A stretch of DNA of 64,000 bases from Legionella sp. PC997 (GCF_014109825.1 NZ_CP059576.1:1762001-1826000), one strand, 5' to 3'; shown: positions 19,302-29,182, counted from the stretch's first letter. Notes: generated by a model not told the origin, from the letters alone. A program made the numbers and translations.

Positions 19302-20462
19302 TCATGCTTTAAATGATGCATGGAGCATATCCGCATTGCAAATTGGATTAAACACAGGGGAATATTTTTCATTTTGCAAAAAATTCGTTATCGAAGATTG
19401 TATGCTTTTTGGCTGTTCCTTAGTGAGTTGCTCTTTAATGTAGTGTTCGATTTCTTCGTAATTTTCGATTGGCTTTTTTATCCAGGGTTTCACTTTATCT
19501 TTGGGTATTATAAAGTTGAGTATGAGCTTATTTTGACTGGCCTGGGTATCCAAGCATAAGGTTAAATAATATTTCTTTTGATTAGCTGAATATCTAGCTA
19601 GATAGTCACCTGGGTTAGTAAGTAAACGTTTTGCATCTTCCAAATTAATATTGCCGTGATATAACGGAGCTTTCATCTCCTTTTCAATTTCTTTATTTAT
19701 TTTGAAGAACGATGCTGCTTTGCAATAATTCCAAAACCTGGATTCACTATGTTCACTGGTGCTTTCATTTAAGTGTTGTTTGAGCACATTCCCATAAAAT
19801 AATAATGCACGGGCAAGCATCATGGCCGTGTAAACTCTAGATAATTGTTCAGAGAATCCTGCACTACAAGCTCCATGCTCAATAATTTCATTTAGCTGAG
19901 AACATATAGGGGCTCCTAGGTTTCTCAAATTAACAAAATTAGAATCAGCAAATCTATTTAATGCCTTCATGAGGCTTGACTCTTTGGGAGTAGATACTTG
20001 ATAGTCTTCTTCCAAGAAGGTGTGAAATAAAAATACTGCAAATTCAAATTCATGAAATTCGGAGGTGTTTTCTGCAAATGCCCATCTGTAGTGAAGGTGA
20101 ATAGTTTTAGCTTTTGTTAAAATGTTTCCAAACAGATTGCAAAACACTTCATTGAATAATAGGACATCTTTTACGGAAGGACCTAGAGTTTTACTCATTT
20201 TATCCATACAACGTGCATATACGTTAGGAAACCTGGAAAATATACGCAGCATTTCATCTTCTGAAAAACATTCAATCCACTGCAAGCTATGCTTTGTAAT
20301 TTCTTTGCTGCCGATATAGTCATCTAACAAACCCGTTTCATCAAGACGGGTTAGAAGCATCGCTTCCGAGTAAGTCATATTATTAGACGTAATGAGGGTT
20401 CTAGGGCTCTGCTGCTTTTCTTTTTCCTTTCCAGGATTTTGGCTTTCAATTTTCTTTTTCAT
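19302..20462 (-). CDS. SH2-domain protein, candidate effector
   Basis: 386 aa from the ATG at 20462; a GTG at 20519 would add 19 residues and neither start has a strong Shine-Dalgarno. The N-terminal ~250 residues are helical with no recognised domain. The C-terminal third is a clear SH2 domain: PLYHGNINLEDAKRLL (strand A and helix A), GDYLARYSANQKKYYLTLCL with the Arg of ARYS in the FLVR position, then a strand D region and NYEEIEHYIKEQL as helix B. It probably binds phosphotyrosine in the host cell after translocation, as described for Legionella SH2 proteins. It lies 82 bases downstream of the 20545-21165 gene on the same strand. Confidence 0.78.
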   Translation of the reverse strand: MKKKIESQNPGKEKEKQQSPRTLITSNNMTYSEAMLLTRLDETGLLDDYIGSKEITKHSLQWIECFSEDEMLRIFSRFPNVYARCMDKMSKTLGPSVKDVLLFNEVFCNLFGNILTKAKTIHLHYRWAFAENTSEFHEFEFAVFLFHTFLEEDYQVSTPKESSLMKALNRFADSNFVNLRNLGAPICSQLNEIIEHGACSAGFSEQLSRVYTAMMLARALLFYGNVLKQHLNESTSEHSESRFWNYCKAASFFKINKEIEKEMKAPLYHGNINLEDAKRLLTNPGDYLARYSANQKKYYLTLCLDTQASQNKLILNFIIPKDKVKPWIKKPIENYEEIEHYIKEQLTKEQPKSIQSSITNFLQNEKYSPVFNPICNADMLHASFKA

Positions 20463-20544
20463 ATATACTATCTTTTGCTTGCAAGGGCGCGAGTCAGATT
20501 TTCTGTAAATTTTGACCACTTTTATCTCAAATTAGAAAAATTTT

Positions 20545-21165
20545 TTATGTATTTAAAGAAACTTGTCTATTGTCTTCAAAGTTCGCATCAGAGTGAGATA
20601 ATAAGGCTAATTCATTTTTCAAATGGATAAGTTTTATTATGCTTGATTTGGTCTCATAAAATGGCTGGGCTGCTGTCCTAAAAAATCCAGGGTAGGCGGT
20701 AAAGGACACTACGTAACCAACAAGATTAAGGGCTGATTTTAAAAAATCCACCGCAAGCTCCCATCCTGTCCTATTATCATTAATTAATTTAATTGCATCA
20801 TCCACGTTTCTGAAGAAATTAATTAATATATCCTCTGTTTTCTGTTTCGATAGTGTTTGGTCATCACCGAAGAGTTGGAGATGAGCATATATGAAGGGTT
20901 CTAACCCATCAGATATTTCCTTGAACTTACAGTATATTACTGCCTTTGTTACGACATAATGGGGTAGTTCTGGTTTCTCTGTAAACCGTCCCGAATATAC
21001 GAGCTCATCAACTAAATCCTGGTTTTTTTGGCATAGCTGTTCCCTGTAGACATTGAGTTCTGCTCGCATCTCAACTAATATTTTTTCCTGCCGCTCGCTT
21101 TCGGCAAGAAAACTCCGATCAATTTCTGCTTTCTTTTTTAATAGTTCTATTCTAAACATAGCCAT
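20545..21165 (-). CDS. Helical hypothetical protein
   Basis: 206 aa, mostly helical. Residues 5-55 are a Glu/Lys-rich coiled coil. Residues 140-170 (FLKSALNLVGYVVSFTAYPGFF) are a hydrophobic stretch that could insert in or touch a membrane. I recognise no family. It precedes the SH2 gene on the same strand and may be co-transcribed with it. GGAAA lies just upstream of the start. A membrane-associated effector is one possibility. Confidence 0.55.
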   Translation of the reverse strand: MAMFRIELLKKKAEIDRSFLAESERQEKILVEMRAELNVYREQLCQKNQDLVDELVYSGRFTEKPELPHYVVTKAVIYCKFKEISDGLEPFIYAHLQLFGDDQTLSKQKTEDILINFFRNVDDAIKLINDNRTGWELAVDFLKSALNLVGYVVSFTAYPGFFRTAAQPFYETKSSIIKLIHLKNELALLSHSDANFEDNRQVSLNT

Positions 21166-21493
21166 ATGTAGTTTCCAAAAATTTAATTCATCTTTAAACC
21201 ATCATGAGTAACCTCTCATACAGTTCAACTTAAATAACATGCCAATTAAGTAGTTGAATTTGCTAAGGTACTGGATGTTGATTAGCTTCATTGCATATCC
21301 TAATCACTTAAAAATTAAAATTAAAATGAATAAATTGTATAGGAGGTATACAATTTTTTTATGAGGTTGGCTAACCAATAAGATTGTTAGGTTGAGGAAT
21401 TAAATTAAAGCAAAAGCTGACATGAAGAGATACCACTTAAATTAAACTTAGATCAGACTCAATTAGATAGAATTGCCACAGTGGAAAAATTAT
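21166..21493. other. Intergenic region
   Basis: About 330 AT-rich bases between two minus-strand genes. I see no frame, RNA or strong hairpin. The region must hold the promoter of the 20545-21165 gene. Confidence 0.4.
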
Positions 21494-23053
21494 TTAAAGA
21501 AGAGAAATGGTTTTATTATTTAGAGCGGATAACAAGATGGATAGCCGGTCATAATGATGTATGTCAAAAGATGGAGGTAGTTTGTTATTCAGGGGTAGGG
21601 TAGAGATTTCATTTGCTAGTTCTCCATTTATCACCGTTAATTTTTTCTGGGTGGAATTAATCACGAAACTGGCGTTATATAAGCGAGTTAGCATACGGAC
21701 TTTGCGTTTTGTCTCTGCTGCTCGAATTAAGATGCGTGCAATTTTTCTAGCGATTCGTTCCTCCAATACTAACTCATCTTCGAGATTCTTCTTTTTTTCG
21801 GTAGCCCACCATTTTTGAAAAGAACCCTTTCCATGAATGGCCTCAAATTGTTTTAAGAGTTGATATCCAATAAGAAAAGATGTTCTCATTGTCAATTGTT
21901 CTATATCCTTACTCTTTATAGCGTGCATGGCGCAAAAAATTCGCCAGGCGCTTTTTAATTGTACCGGACTAATGTACTCCTCTCCATATTCTATAGCTGC
22001 GTGCGTTTTAAGCGCATGAAGTAATTCCATTAATACCATTGAGGAATCATGGGGCTTATAAGGGCCGTTAAAGAACGTATTATCTTTACTTTCTGTAAAG
22101 GCTGTGAAGTCGTAATTATAAAAAATAAGTTTTCGGTTGTCTGATTTTAATAAAATATTATAGGGTGGTTCCCATTTTTTTATTTCATCGGACTCGAGTA
22201 GTGCCGCTTCTAGTGCAGTGTCACATTCTGTCGTTTCGATATCCCATACTTGGGCTAACATTTCTAGTTTGCGTCGGTCTCTATTTTTAACGCCACGAAA
22301 GTACGAATTGACTCGTGCTTTTAAAGAGGTTGCTTTCCCGATGTATAATATTGTTTTGTCTTGGGCAAGCATGTGGTAAATACCAGGTTTGGTGGAAAGG
22401 TTAAGTCGCTCTAATCGTTCGATGTTGTATTCATACTGCAATGCACTTTTAGTGGGGTGTTTCATGTTGAGCCAAGCTCCTAAGCTGGCATAACAACCTA
22501 CATTTGCTGCAAGGAGTTTTGATTGAAGATGTTGCCAGACATGAATGGTCATGGATACGTGAGAATAAATTTCATTTTTAGGAGTATTAGGCCATTTTAA
22601 AAAACCCGCCACTGCCTTTAAGTTATGACTTGGAAGGTGTGGTAATAGGCGTTTTGCAATTTTTTGAGAACAGATTAAATTAAAATTTAACTCAGTTTGA
22701 CCATGGTCTAGATAAAATTGCTTTAAAAAACTTTTTTCAAACTGAGCATAATGGGCAATGATGATGGTCTCCGGTCCTACTTCCGCTAAAACACGCTGCA
22801 ATGATTCGAACACCAGCTGGGGTTCCGCGCTGTCTTGCAGTTCGTTCTCTGTTAAATGAAGCATCCTTTTAATTTTAGGTGGGATGATCGCTTCGTGTGG
22901 AAGCTTTAATGTCCATTTTTCAATGTGAAGATCATTAAATGAGCGAGGATCTACAATGCTCCAACCAATTTGCAAAAGATGACCGGTATTCGGGTGCATA
23001 CCAGTCGTCTGGCAATCCAGGATAAGAATTTGTTTTTGTGATAATTCAGTCAT
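21494..23053 (-). CDS. DEDDh exonuclease fused to GIY-YIG endonuclease domain
   Basis: 519 aa. Residues 5-170 resemble the DNA polymerase III epsilon-type 3'-5' exonuclease (ILDCQTTGMHPNTGHLLQIGW, later AHYAQFEKSFL and the SHNLKAVAGFL segment). Residues ~220-300 are a UvrC/Cho-type GIY-YIG nuclease (PGIYHMLAQ then LYIGKATSLKARV). The rest is uncharacterised helical sequence. The first exonuclease motif reads D13-C-Q15 where D-x-E is expected, so one metal-binding carboxylate is replaced by Gln. It follows the Rad3-type helicase frame by 14 bases on the same strand, so it likely works with it in DNA repair or processing. Confidence 0.82.
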   Translation of the reverse strand: MTELSQKQILILDCQTTGMHPNTGHLLQIGWSIVDPRSFNDLHIEKWTLKLPHEAIIPPKIKRMLHLTENELQDSAEPQLVFESLQRVLAEVGPETIIIAHYAQFEKSFLKQFYLDHGQTELNFNLICSQKIAKRLLPHLPSHNLKAVAGFLKWPNTPKNEIYSHVSMTIHVWQHLQSKLLAANVGCYASLGAWLNMKHPTKSALQYEYNIERLERLNLSTKPGIYHMLAQDKTILYIGKATSLKARVNSYFRGVKNRDRRKLEMLAQVWDIETTECDTALEAALLESDEIKKWEPPYNILLKSDNRKLIFYNYDFTAFTESKDNTFFNGPYKPHDSSMVLMELLHALKTHAAIEYGEEYISPVQLKSAWRIFCAMHAIKSKDIEQLTMRTSFLIGYQLLKQFEAIHGKGSFQKWWATEKKKNLEDELVLEERIARKIARILIRAAETKRKVRMLTRLYNASFVINSTQKKLTVINGELANEISTLPLNNKLPPSFDIHHYDRLSILLSALNNKTISLL

Positions 23054-23067
23054 CAGCGCACAGTTCC

Positions 23068-23676
23068 TTATGGTTTCCCTGAATGATTTAACGGTTCCAT
23101 ATCTTTATCTCTCCAAAAGGATTGCACCTCTTTAATAATTGATGTTGAGACGAGCTCTTGCGGACTTTGTGCATACCAATCCTTGGGCATGCACTGACTA
23201 TAGGTGGGTTGTAAAAAGCGATTATCCATTAAGACGATCAAACCTTTATCGGTCTCAGATCGTATGACCCTTCCTGCTGCCTGAATGGCTTTGGCCATTG
23301 CAGGATAGGTGTATGCGTATTCTTGGCCTTCTTGATAATGAGTCTCATAATAGTGCTTCATTTGCTCTCGCTCCCAGTCAAAGGAGGGAAGAGGAGGACC
23401 TATGATAAAGGCTCCTATGGCTAAATCACCCACATAATCAATGCCTTCAGCAAACATTCCTCCTTGTACGGCGAAAAATAAATGATTTTTACCCTTGTGA
23501 TGCAATTGTTTTAATAGATGTTTTGTTTCTTTGGTCTCCATTCGTCGTTCCTGACGTAAAAGGGTAAATTGCGAAGTGGTGGGCATTTGTGAATAAATTT
23601 GCTCTAAAAATTCAAAACTTGGAAAAAAAAAAATAATTGCCAAGTTGTAATTCTGAAAGGCGAAGGATGACCTCAA
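23068..23676 (-). pseudogene. C-terminal part of Rad3/DinG-type helicase, out of frame
   Basis: This frame continues the helicase of 23612-25474. It carries the last helicase motifs: VQGGMFAEGIDYVG, and the motif VI-like QAAGRVIRSETDKG that contacts ATP. It has no start of its own. The first ~13 codons overlap the upstream frame and are probably not translated as shown. Removing a single T from the 11-T run at 23627-23637 (minus strand) joins both halves in frame through NYFFFPSFEFLEQIY. Either a slip at the run makes a full protein, or the gene is broken. Confidence 0.8.
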
Positions 23677-25474
23677 TAATTTTAGGAGTATTTGATTTTC
23701 GGTCTCGATATTTAGTCGATACTTGAGGAATGAGTAATAGTTTACGTTTAGTAGATGAAAAAGGAGAAGAAAACTCTTCAGTATGCAAGAATGATTTGTT
23801 TAATCCAATAAGTTGGCTGTAATAATCAAAAGGTTTTAATGTAGCTGAAAAACCAATGATTTGTTGAAAATGACAGTAATGCTCTTTCAAAAAACTCGAT
23901 GCATCACAACAACTAATTTTTAATGCATGGCGTTTGGGATTAAACGAAATAAAGAACTCATCACGTCCTTCGTTCACAAATTCCAGTGCTGCAGTGAAAT
24001 CAGACCAATAATTGACTAATTTTAAGATAGGGTCGTCTGTTTCGATTATTAAATCCGTCTCTAAGTAATCAGTAAGCAACTGGTTCAGTCGTTCCTCTTG
24101 TTGTTTAAATAGTTCTTCAGGTGCTTTAGTAATATGGGGTTCATACACATTTGGTAACGCACATCCATCAATGATGGTGACGCATTGATTAATGATATCG
24201 GTAAGTTTTTTTTGAAAAGGGTGAGGGTATCTATCCAATGCATTTAAATAATACTCAAAAAATTGTACTTCAAGAGCAGGTGAAAAATAATCCATACCCC
24301 GGCTGGGTAAATTGTGCACTTCATCAATGACCAGGTTCGGCTTTTCTTCTTCGCCTAGTTGCAACCCGACTACGCGATCAGGGGTATGAGTAGAGGAAAA
24401 AACGTAATTGTAGTCACCAATTACCACATCAGCATAGGGTATACTTCCCATTTGCAGCTCATAAGGACACGCTTGGTAGGTTTTTGCGAGTTCTTTAAAA
24501 AAAAGTGAGTCTAGGTTTTGTTGTTTTTTAATTTTCTGCATTAACTTGTGTTCTGTACATTTTGTAAAATGATTTTCTGCAAATTCACACTGCTTACTGG
24601 TACAAACAGGCTCATTTTTCATGCATATCTTTTTTTTGGAAGTGAGAATTAAGGAGGTGAATGCTGCACCTTTTTCTTGAAGAAGTTCAACTGCATTAAG
24701 TGCAATTTGATGCTGTGAGTTTTTAGGTGTGAGATAAAATGTTTTTTGTCCTCGATGTAAAGATTCTTTCAAAGTAGGATATAAAATGGCTATGGATTTA
24801 CCAAGGCCTGTTGGAGCTTGAATCAACATAGGTTTTTTAGCTTTCATTGAAGAGTCTACTGATTCCATTAACTCTTTTTGATGCGGTCTAGGTTGTTCAA
24901 ATGGAAAAATAAGTTTAGTGCTCTGCTTTATACGCTGTTTTATCCGTTTTTTCGATTCTTTGATTTCTCGAATCAATTCATCTAATCGGTGATTCAACCA
25001 GTGTTCAAAAGCATCTTTATTAAAGTCTAAAACAAGAGAAATGTTTTTTTTGTTTCGCAACGAAAGAATTAATAAATTAAGTTGGGGTGTGTTTTTTGTT
25101 TGTAACCAGTGAATGTAGCCATAGACTTGCAGTTGTAGCCAATAAGGGTGGGTAAAATAGTTTTCCGACAGTATATCAATTAACTTCTGAGGCTCAAACG
25201 CGGTTTTAATTTCTTCAATTCTTGGATTTTCTTCATGATAAATGCCATCTATTCGCCCGGAAATGTAAAAGCGGTAACGTTTATAAGAAAGCAGGTGCGA
25301 TATACTTACTTCTGGTGTGTAATTGGGATGTTGCTTTAGTTGTTGAAGTTGAAAATTTTGATGCGCTTTTACTGCAAGTTTGGAGGTCAATCCAAAACCT
25401 GAATAGGTATCAATACTTCCCACGCGAGGAGAGGGAAGGGCTAAATCAATAACGGATAAATTGTAAGTCTTCAT
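23612..25474 (-). CDS. PD-(D/E)XK nuclease plus Rad3/DinG-type helicase, frameshifted
   Basis: 620 aa to a premature stop; a GTG two codons upstream is an alternative start. Residues 55-125 show a RecB/Cas4-like nuclease core: Asp78 in ISGRIDGIY, Glu90-x-Lys92 in RIEEIKT, and Gln117-x2-Tyr120 in QLQVYGY. The helicase core follows: Walker A APTGLGKS at 222-229, an iron-sulphur-type cysteine set (C286, C293, C298, C308, C338), and motif II DEVH at 386-389. It is a superfamily 2 XPD/DinG-like 5'-3' helicase with an N-terminal nuclease. The frame ends in SKF-stop just after an 11-T run; the remaining motifs are in the next frame (23068-23676). Confidence 0.85.
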   Translation of the reverse strand: MKTYNLSVIDLALPSPRVGSIDTYSGFGLTSKLAVKAHQNFQLQQLKQHPNYTPEVSISHLLSYKRYRFYISGRIDGIYHEENPRIEEIKTAFEPQKLIDILSENYFTHPYWLQLQVYGYIHWLQTKNTPQLNLLILSLRNKKNISLVLDFNKDAFEHWLNHRLDELIREIKESKKRIKQRIKQSTKLIFPFEQPRPHQKELMESVDSSMKAKKPMLIQAPTGLGKSIAILYPTLKESLHRGQKTFYLTPKNSQHQIALNAVELLQEKGAAFTSLILTSKKKICMKNEPVCTSKQCEFAENHFTKCTEHKLMQKIKKQQNLDSLFFKELAKTYQACPYELQMGSIPYADVVIGDYNYVFSSTHTPDRVVGLQLGEEEKPNLVIDEVHNLPSRGMDYFSPALEVQFFEYYLNALDRYPHPFQKKLTDIINQCVTIIDGCALPNVYEPHITKAPEELFKQQEERLNQLLTDYLETDLIIETDDPILKLVNYWSDFTAALEFVNEGRDEFFISFNPKRHALKISCCDASSFLKEHYCHFQQIIGFSATLKPFDYYSQLIGLNKSFLHTEEFSSPFSSTKRKLLLIPQVSTKYRDRKSNTPKIIEVILRLSELQLGNYFFFSKF

Positions 25475-25726
25475 TACCACATAGGAAATTGATGCACCAC
25501 CAACAGTGATGAGAGAGCTTAGTCATTAGAGTAAGCGCCATGATAACATAGAGCAAATAAAATGGCTCTTTTTTATACTTTAGATTCATCACTTTCATGT
25601 GTGCAGTAAGCGCATTGCTTTAGCACTTATTTTGGAAAGTTTTTTTCCCATAATAATCTATTATTAAAGAGATTAAGATAATTTAGTTATTGTTACATCT
25701 ACTTATATAATTATCAGGGAGCAGCT

Positions 25727-26038
25727 ATGGAAAAATTTGAAGGAAGATTGGCGTGTGTGATTCAGGCGGATGGCACTATTGCACGGGGTTATATGATTGA
25801 TACATGTGAATTTAACGGTATCAATGAATATATTATAACCTGGAAACTGCCTTTGCAGGGTGGGGGAGTAAAGACAAACTTCTCTGGAACTATAGGTAGC
25901 GTTCTTGATGAGCCAGTATCTCCGGGGTTAATTACCGTCTCTTTGATGCAAAATGCATCACAAATGCGGGTAAATACCTTTGAACCTAATGGTAAGCCCG
26001 CAGCTCGCCCTTTTCATATTGCATGCTTTCGTGATTAA
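25727..26038 (+). CDS. Small beta-rich hypothetical protein
   Basis: 103 aa with a GGGAG Shine-Dalgarno 6 bases upstream of the ATG. It is predicted to be mainly strands, with no signal peptide or membrane segment, and a Cys-containing C-terminus (HIACFRD). I recognise no family. It stands alone between the helicase operon and a hydrolase. Confidence 0.6.
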   Translation: MEKFEGRLACVIQADGTIARGYMIDTCEFNGINEYIITWKLPLQGGGVKTNFSGTIGSVLDEPVSPGLITVSLMQNASQMRVNTFEPNGKPAARPFHIACFRD

Positions 26039-26263
26039 AATGCCCGGCTCTCGAAAATCCACTGGCTATTTTGGTTTGCTTTAAAACCAGTGGATAGAGC
26101 TAGGTGAATAACGAATGAATATGCTGATTTGAGCAAGCATCCTTGCACGTATTCCAAGAGCTTCGAAAAGATAAAATCACCCAGTGAACTGAACAAATAT
26201 GAGAAAAATAGCTATATAGAATAAATAGACTGTTAAATAATGTATTTAAAATAAGGATATTTC

Positions 26264-27448
26264 ATGCAAGATTTTATTAAACCGGCCCTTTTTAATGCTC
26301 AATTCATAAGAAATTTAGGCTATACGACCTATCAGGGTGCCGAAGTTGGGGAATGTCTTGCAATAGCAAATCAAATAGTATCTGGCTGTAAGGATAGCTG
26401 GTATGACCGTTGGGCCGACTTTGGTGATCGCAATTATAGTATGGGTGAAACTTACCGTAAGCAGGGGTTGCATCTGGATGCGAAATTGGCTTTTCTAAGA
26501 GCGTGTACTTATTATCGGGCTGCGTTTTTTTTCCTTGAAGATGAACCTTCCGATCCCAGGATAGAACAAGCATTGCAATACAGTATTGGTGCTTTTCATG
26601 AAGCACTTGAATTTTTCGAAACTCCTGTAGAAAAAGTGAAAATTCCTTTTGAAAATATTACATTACCTGGTTATCTATATCTTAATTCTCTTTCAAATCA
26701 TCCTAAACCCATCCTCATTGATACAGGCGGAGGTGATAGTACGAAAGAAGAATCATATTTTAGTACGGCAGCAGAAGCATTAAAGCGCGGTTTTCATTGT
26801 TTGAGTTTTGAAGGACCAGGACAAGGTAGTATGCTGCGATTTAATAAAATACCGTTTATCCCGGATTGGGAACGAGTTGTTGAAAAAGTTGTTGATTTTG
26901 TCATTAAACGTCCTGAAATCGATCACACAAAGATTTTTTTGATTGGTCGAAGCTTTGGCGGTTATCTTGCTGCTCGCGCTGTAACCAAAGAAAAACGAAT
27001 CGCAGCATGTATTGTAGATCCAGGGATATTTGATGCAAGTGGTCCCCTCGAAACTAAATTTAATTCTGTTAAGGAAAAAATCCCTGGCTTAAAGGATGCC
27101 CCTTTAGAACACGTTTTAACGGAACTTATGAAAACAGATGAAAATTTAAAATTCATGATAGAAAGTCGAAAATGGCGATTTGCTGCTAAAACAGTTGGAG
27201 AAATGCTCGATAAAACTCGTGCTTATACTCTGCATGGATTAGTAAAGAACATCCAATGCCCCATGCTGGTTTGTGATAATACTTTAGAATATATTACCTT
27301 AGGCGAGGCAAAAAAACTTTATGATGAATTACAATGTACAAAGGAATACATTCTTTTCAATGACAAAGAAGGTACTGGCGGCCATTGCGAACCGCTTGCA
27401 CCGAGAATATTTAGCGCAAAAATCTATTCTTGGTTAAGTACGTTATAA
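26264..27448 (+). CDS. Alpha/beta hydrolase of the FrsA/pseudooxynicotine-hydrolase type
   Basis: 394 aa. An N-terminal helical cap (residues 1-120) precedes an alpha/beta hydrolase core: strand PILIDTGGGD at 149-158, FEGPGQGS at 182-189, nucleophile Ser230 in IGRSFGGY, and the C-terminal His in GTGGHCEPL. The helical cap followed by a late-starting core is the layout of FrsA/2,6-dihydropseudooxynicotine-hydrolase-like enzymes. The substrate is unknown. GG-rich sequence precedes the start. It is a single-gene unit. Confidence 0.8.
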   Translation: MQDFIKPALFNAQFIRNLGYTTYQGAEVGECLAIANQIVSGCKDSWYDRWADFGDRNYSMGETYRKQGLHLDAKLAFLRACTYYRAAFFFLEDEPSDPRIEQALQYSIGAFHEALEFFETPVEKVKIPFENITLPGYLYLNSLSNHPKPILIDTGGGDSTKEESYFSTAAEALKRGFHCLSFEGPGQGSMLRFNKIPFIPDWERVVEKVVDFVIKRPEIDHTKIFLIGRSFGGYLAARAVTKEKRIAACIVDPGIFDASGPLETKFNSVKEKIPGLKDAPLEHVLTELMKTDENLKFMIESRKWRFAAKTVGEMLDKTRAYTLHGLVKNIQCPMLVCDNTLEYITLGEAKKLYDELQCTKEYILFNDKEGTGGHCEPLAPRIFSAKIYSWLSTL

Positions 27449-27671
27449 ATTTTTTCATGAAGGTACGAAGAATGCATCAAACCAAATTAGGATGAGACTT
27501 TTTGGTGGGTACGGTAAAGAAATAAGGTTATTTTAGGTGTGTGTGGAAAAAAGTAAGAATTATTCTTTGTGGGAGTAGTATTGATATTAATACTTTTGCG
27601 GTCATTATAATTTGTAAAACATCATTACAAATATCAAGAAGTTGGATAAATCCTCAATAAAGGAATGCAAA

Positions 27672-28256
27672 ATGGACTTAATACTGAGAAATTGGCTTGG
27701 ATTAATATGCGCTTTTTTGTTGGTTACTAATGGTTTTGCGCAGACTTCTGCAACTCCAATTATATGCGATCAAGACTATGCCCTATGTACTTCTGCTCGC
27801 TGTATTCCCACCCCAGGGAGCTCGACCAATGCAATTTGCGATTGTGTAGTCGAAAAAGGTAAAAGTGTAGGCTATAAAACATGTAAAGAGAGAAGGCCTG
27901 TTCAAGATAAATACAAAGTGACATCACTCATTTCAACATTTTCATTTGAGCAATTTGCAACTAAAAGTTCAATGAATTGCCCAGAAGGTTCACCTTGGAC
28001 AAATTGTGTTGATATGTTGTGCACAGTTGATCCGCAAAATTCAAAACGTGCTTTATGTAACTGTACGATTGAGTGGACTCAACCGTTTGTTACTTTTGGC
28101 GGTGATTGTAATACAAATACCTGCGCTACCGGTTTTTGGTCTGGCGCTACTAAAGCAGATGGCATCATTCTTCGTAAAGCATTAATGCAAAAAGCGCATT
28201 CGAAACCAAAGAAAAAACCCATGATTTGCCCTGCTCAATCATCAGAAGCAAATTAA
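27672..28256 (+). CDS. Exported cysteine-rich hypothetical protein
   Basis: 194 aa from the ATG at 27672, chosen because AAAGGA lies 7 bases upstream and the start abuts a signal peptide (MDLILRNWLGLICAFLLVTNGFA). The mature part holds many cysteines in paired repeats (DYALCTSARCIP, CDC, later CVDMLCTV and CNCTIEW), which suggests disulphides in the periplasm or outside the cell. Two similar halves imply an internal duplication. I recognise no named family. Confidence 0.68.
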   Translation: MDLILRNWLGLICAFLLVTNGFAQTSATPIICDQDYALCTSARCIPTPGSSTNAICDCVVEKGKSVGYKTCKERRPVQDKYKVTSLISTFSFEQFATKSSMNCPEGSPWTNCVDMLCTVDPQNSKRALCNCTIEWTQPFVTFGGDCNTNTCATGFWSGATKADGIILRKALMQKAHSKPKKKPMICPAQSSEAN

Positions 28257-28417
28257 TGATAAAATCATGACTACTATAGTTATACTAAAAGTTTTGATCA
28301 GTCAGCATACATCTGAGGATTTGAGTCATTTACCTCTGAATGATATTGTAGAATAATTGAGCATATCGTCACGGAAATTCAAAAAACTAGATAATAAATT
28401 ATTTGATTGGAGTATTT

Positions 28418-29044
28418 ATGAAAACGATTAGTAAAAAAGATCAACATAATATCACCCCAGACCAAGCAATTGATTTGCTGCGAAAGGGTAATCAACGGTT
28501 TATTCAAAACTTGCGATTTAATCGAAATTTACTTCAACAAGTAAATGAAACAGCTGATGGGCAATACCCTTTCGCCACAATTTTAAGTTGTATTGATTCA
28601 CGAACACCAGCAGAATTAATCTTTGACCAAGGACTAGGAGATATTTTTAGTATTCGAATTGCTGGTAATATTGTGAATGATGATATTATTGGTAGTTTAG
28701 AATTTGCATGCAAAGCAGCTGGATCTAAGTTAATTGTAGTACTAGGCCATACCAATTGTGGTGCAATAAAAGGGGCCTGTGATGAAGCTAATTTGGGGTA
28801 TTTGACTCAGCTTTTAGAAAAAATAAAACCTGCAATCCACCAGGAAAAAACATTTAAAGAAAATCGAAACGGAAGTAACCTCCCTTATGTCAATGAAGTT
28901 GCCAAAATTAATATCAAAAATAGCATTAAAAATATTCTAAATAAAAGTAGTATTATAAAGGAACTAAAGGATCAAAGAACCATTAAAATAATTGGCGGTT
29001 TATACGATGTTTCCTCTGGCGAGGTCAAATTTTTTGATGAGTAA
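28418..29044 (+). CDS. Beta-class carbonic anhydrase
   Basis: 208 aa from the ATG at 28418 (GGAG 7 bases upstream; a longer frame opens at 28403). The enzyme interconverts CO2 and bicarbonate. Zinc ligands are visible: Cys in LSCIDSR with the Asp-Arg dyad, then His and Cys in GHTNCGAIKGA. Length and motif order are typical. There is no signal peptide, so it is cytosolic. It stands alone. Confidence 0.9.
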   Translation: MKTISKKDQHNITPDQAIDLLRKGNQRFIQNLRFNRNLLQQVNETADGQYPFATILSCIDSRTPAELIFDQGLGDIFSIRIAGNIVNDDIIGSLEFACKAAGSKLIVVLGHTNCGAIKGACDEANLGYLTQLLEKIKPAIHQEKTFKENRNGSNLPYVNEVAKINIKNSIKNILNKSSIIKELKDQRTIKIIGGLYDVSSGEVKFFDE

Positions 29045-29182
29045 ATTGAGTTGGATCCTGCATTTATTTCTTTTAATAAGAAATGAGATGGCAAATATAT
29101 TGTATGCCTTAGTCATGACAATTAGTTCATGATTGCTTATCCAAAAAACTTCCATTTTTTGATATCCATTTAGGAGATTTAT

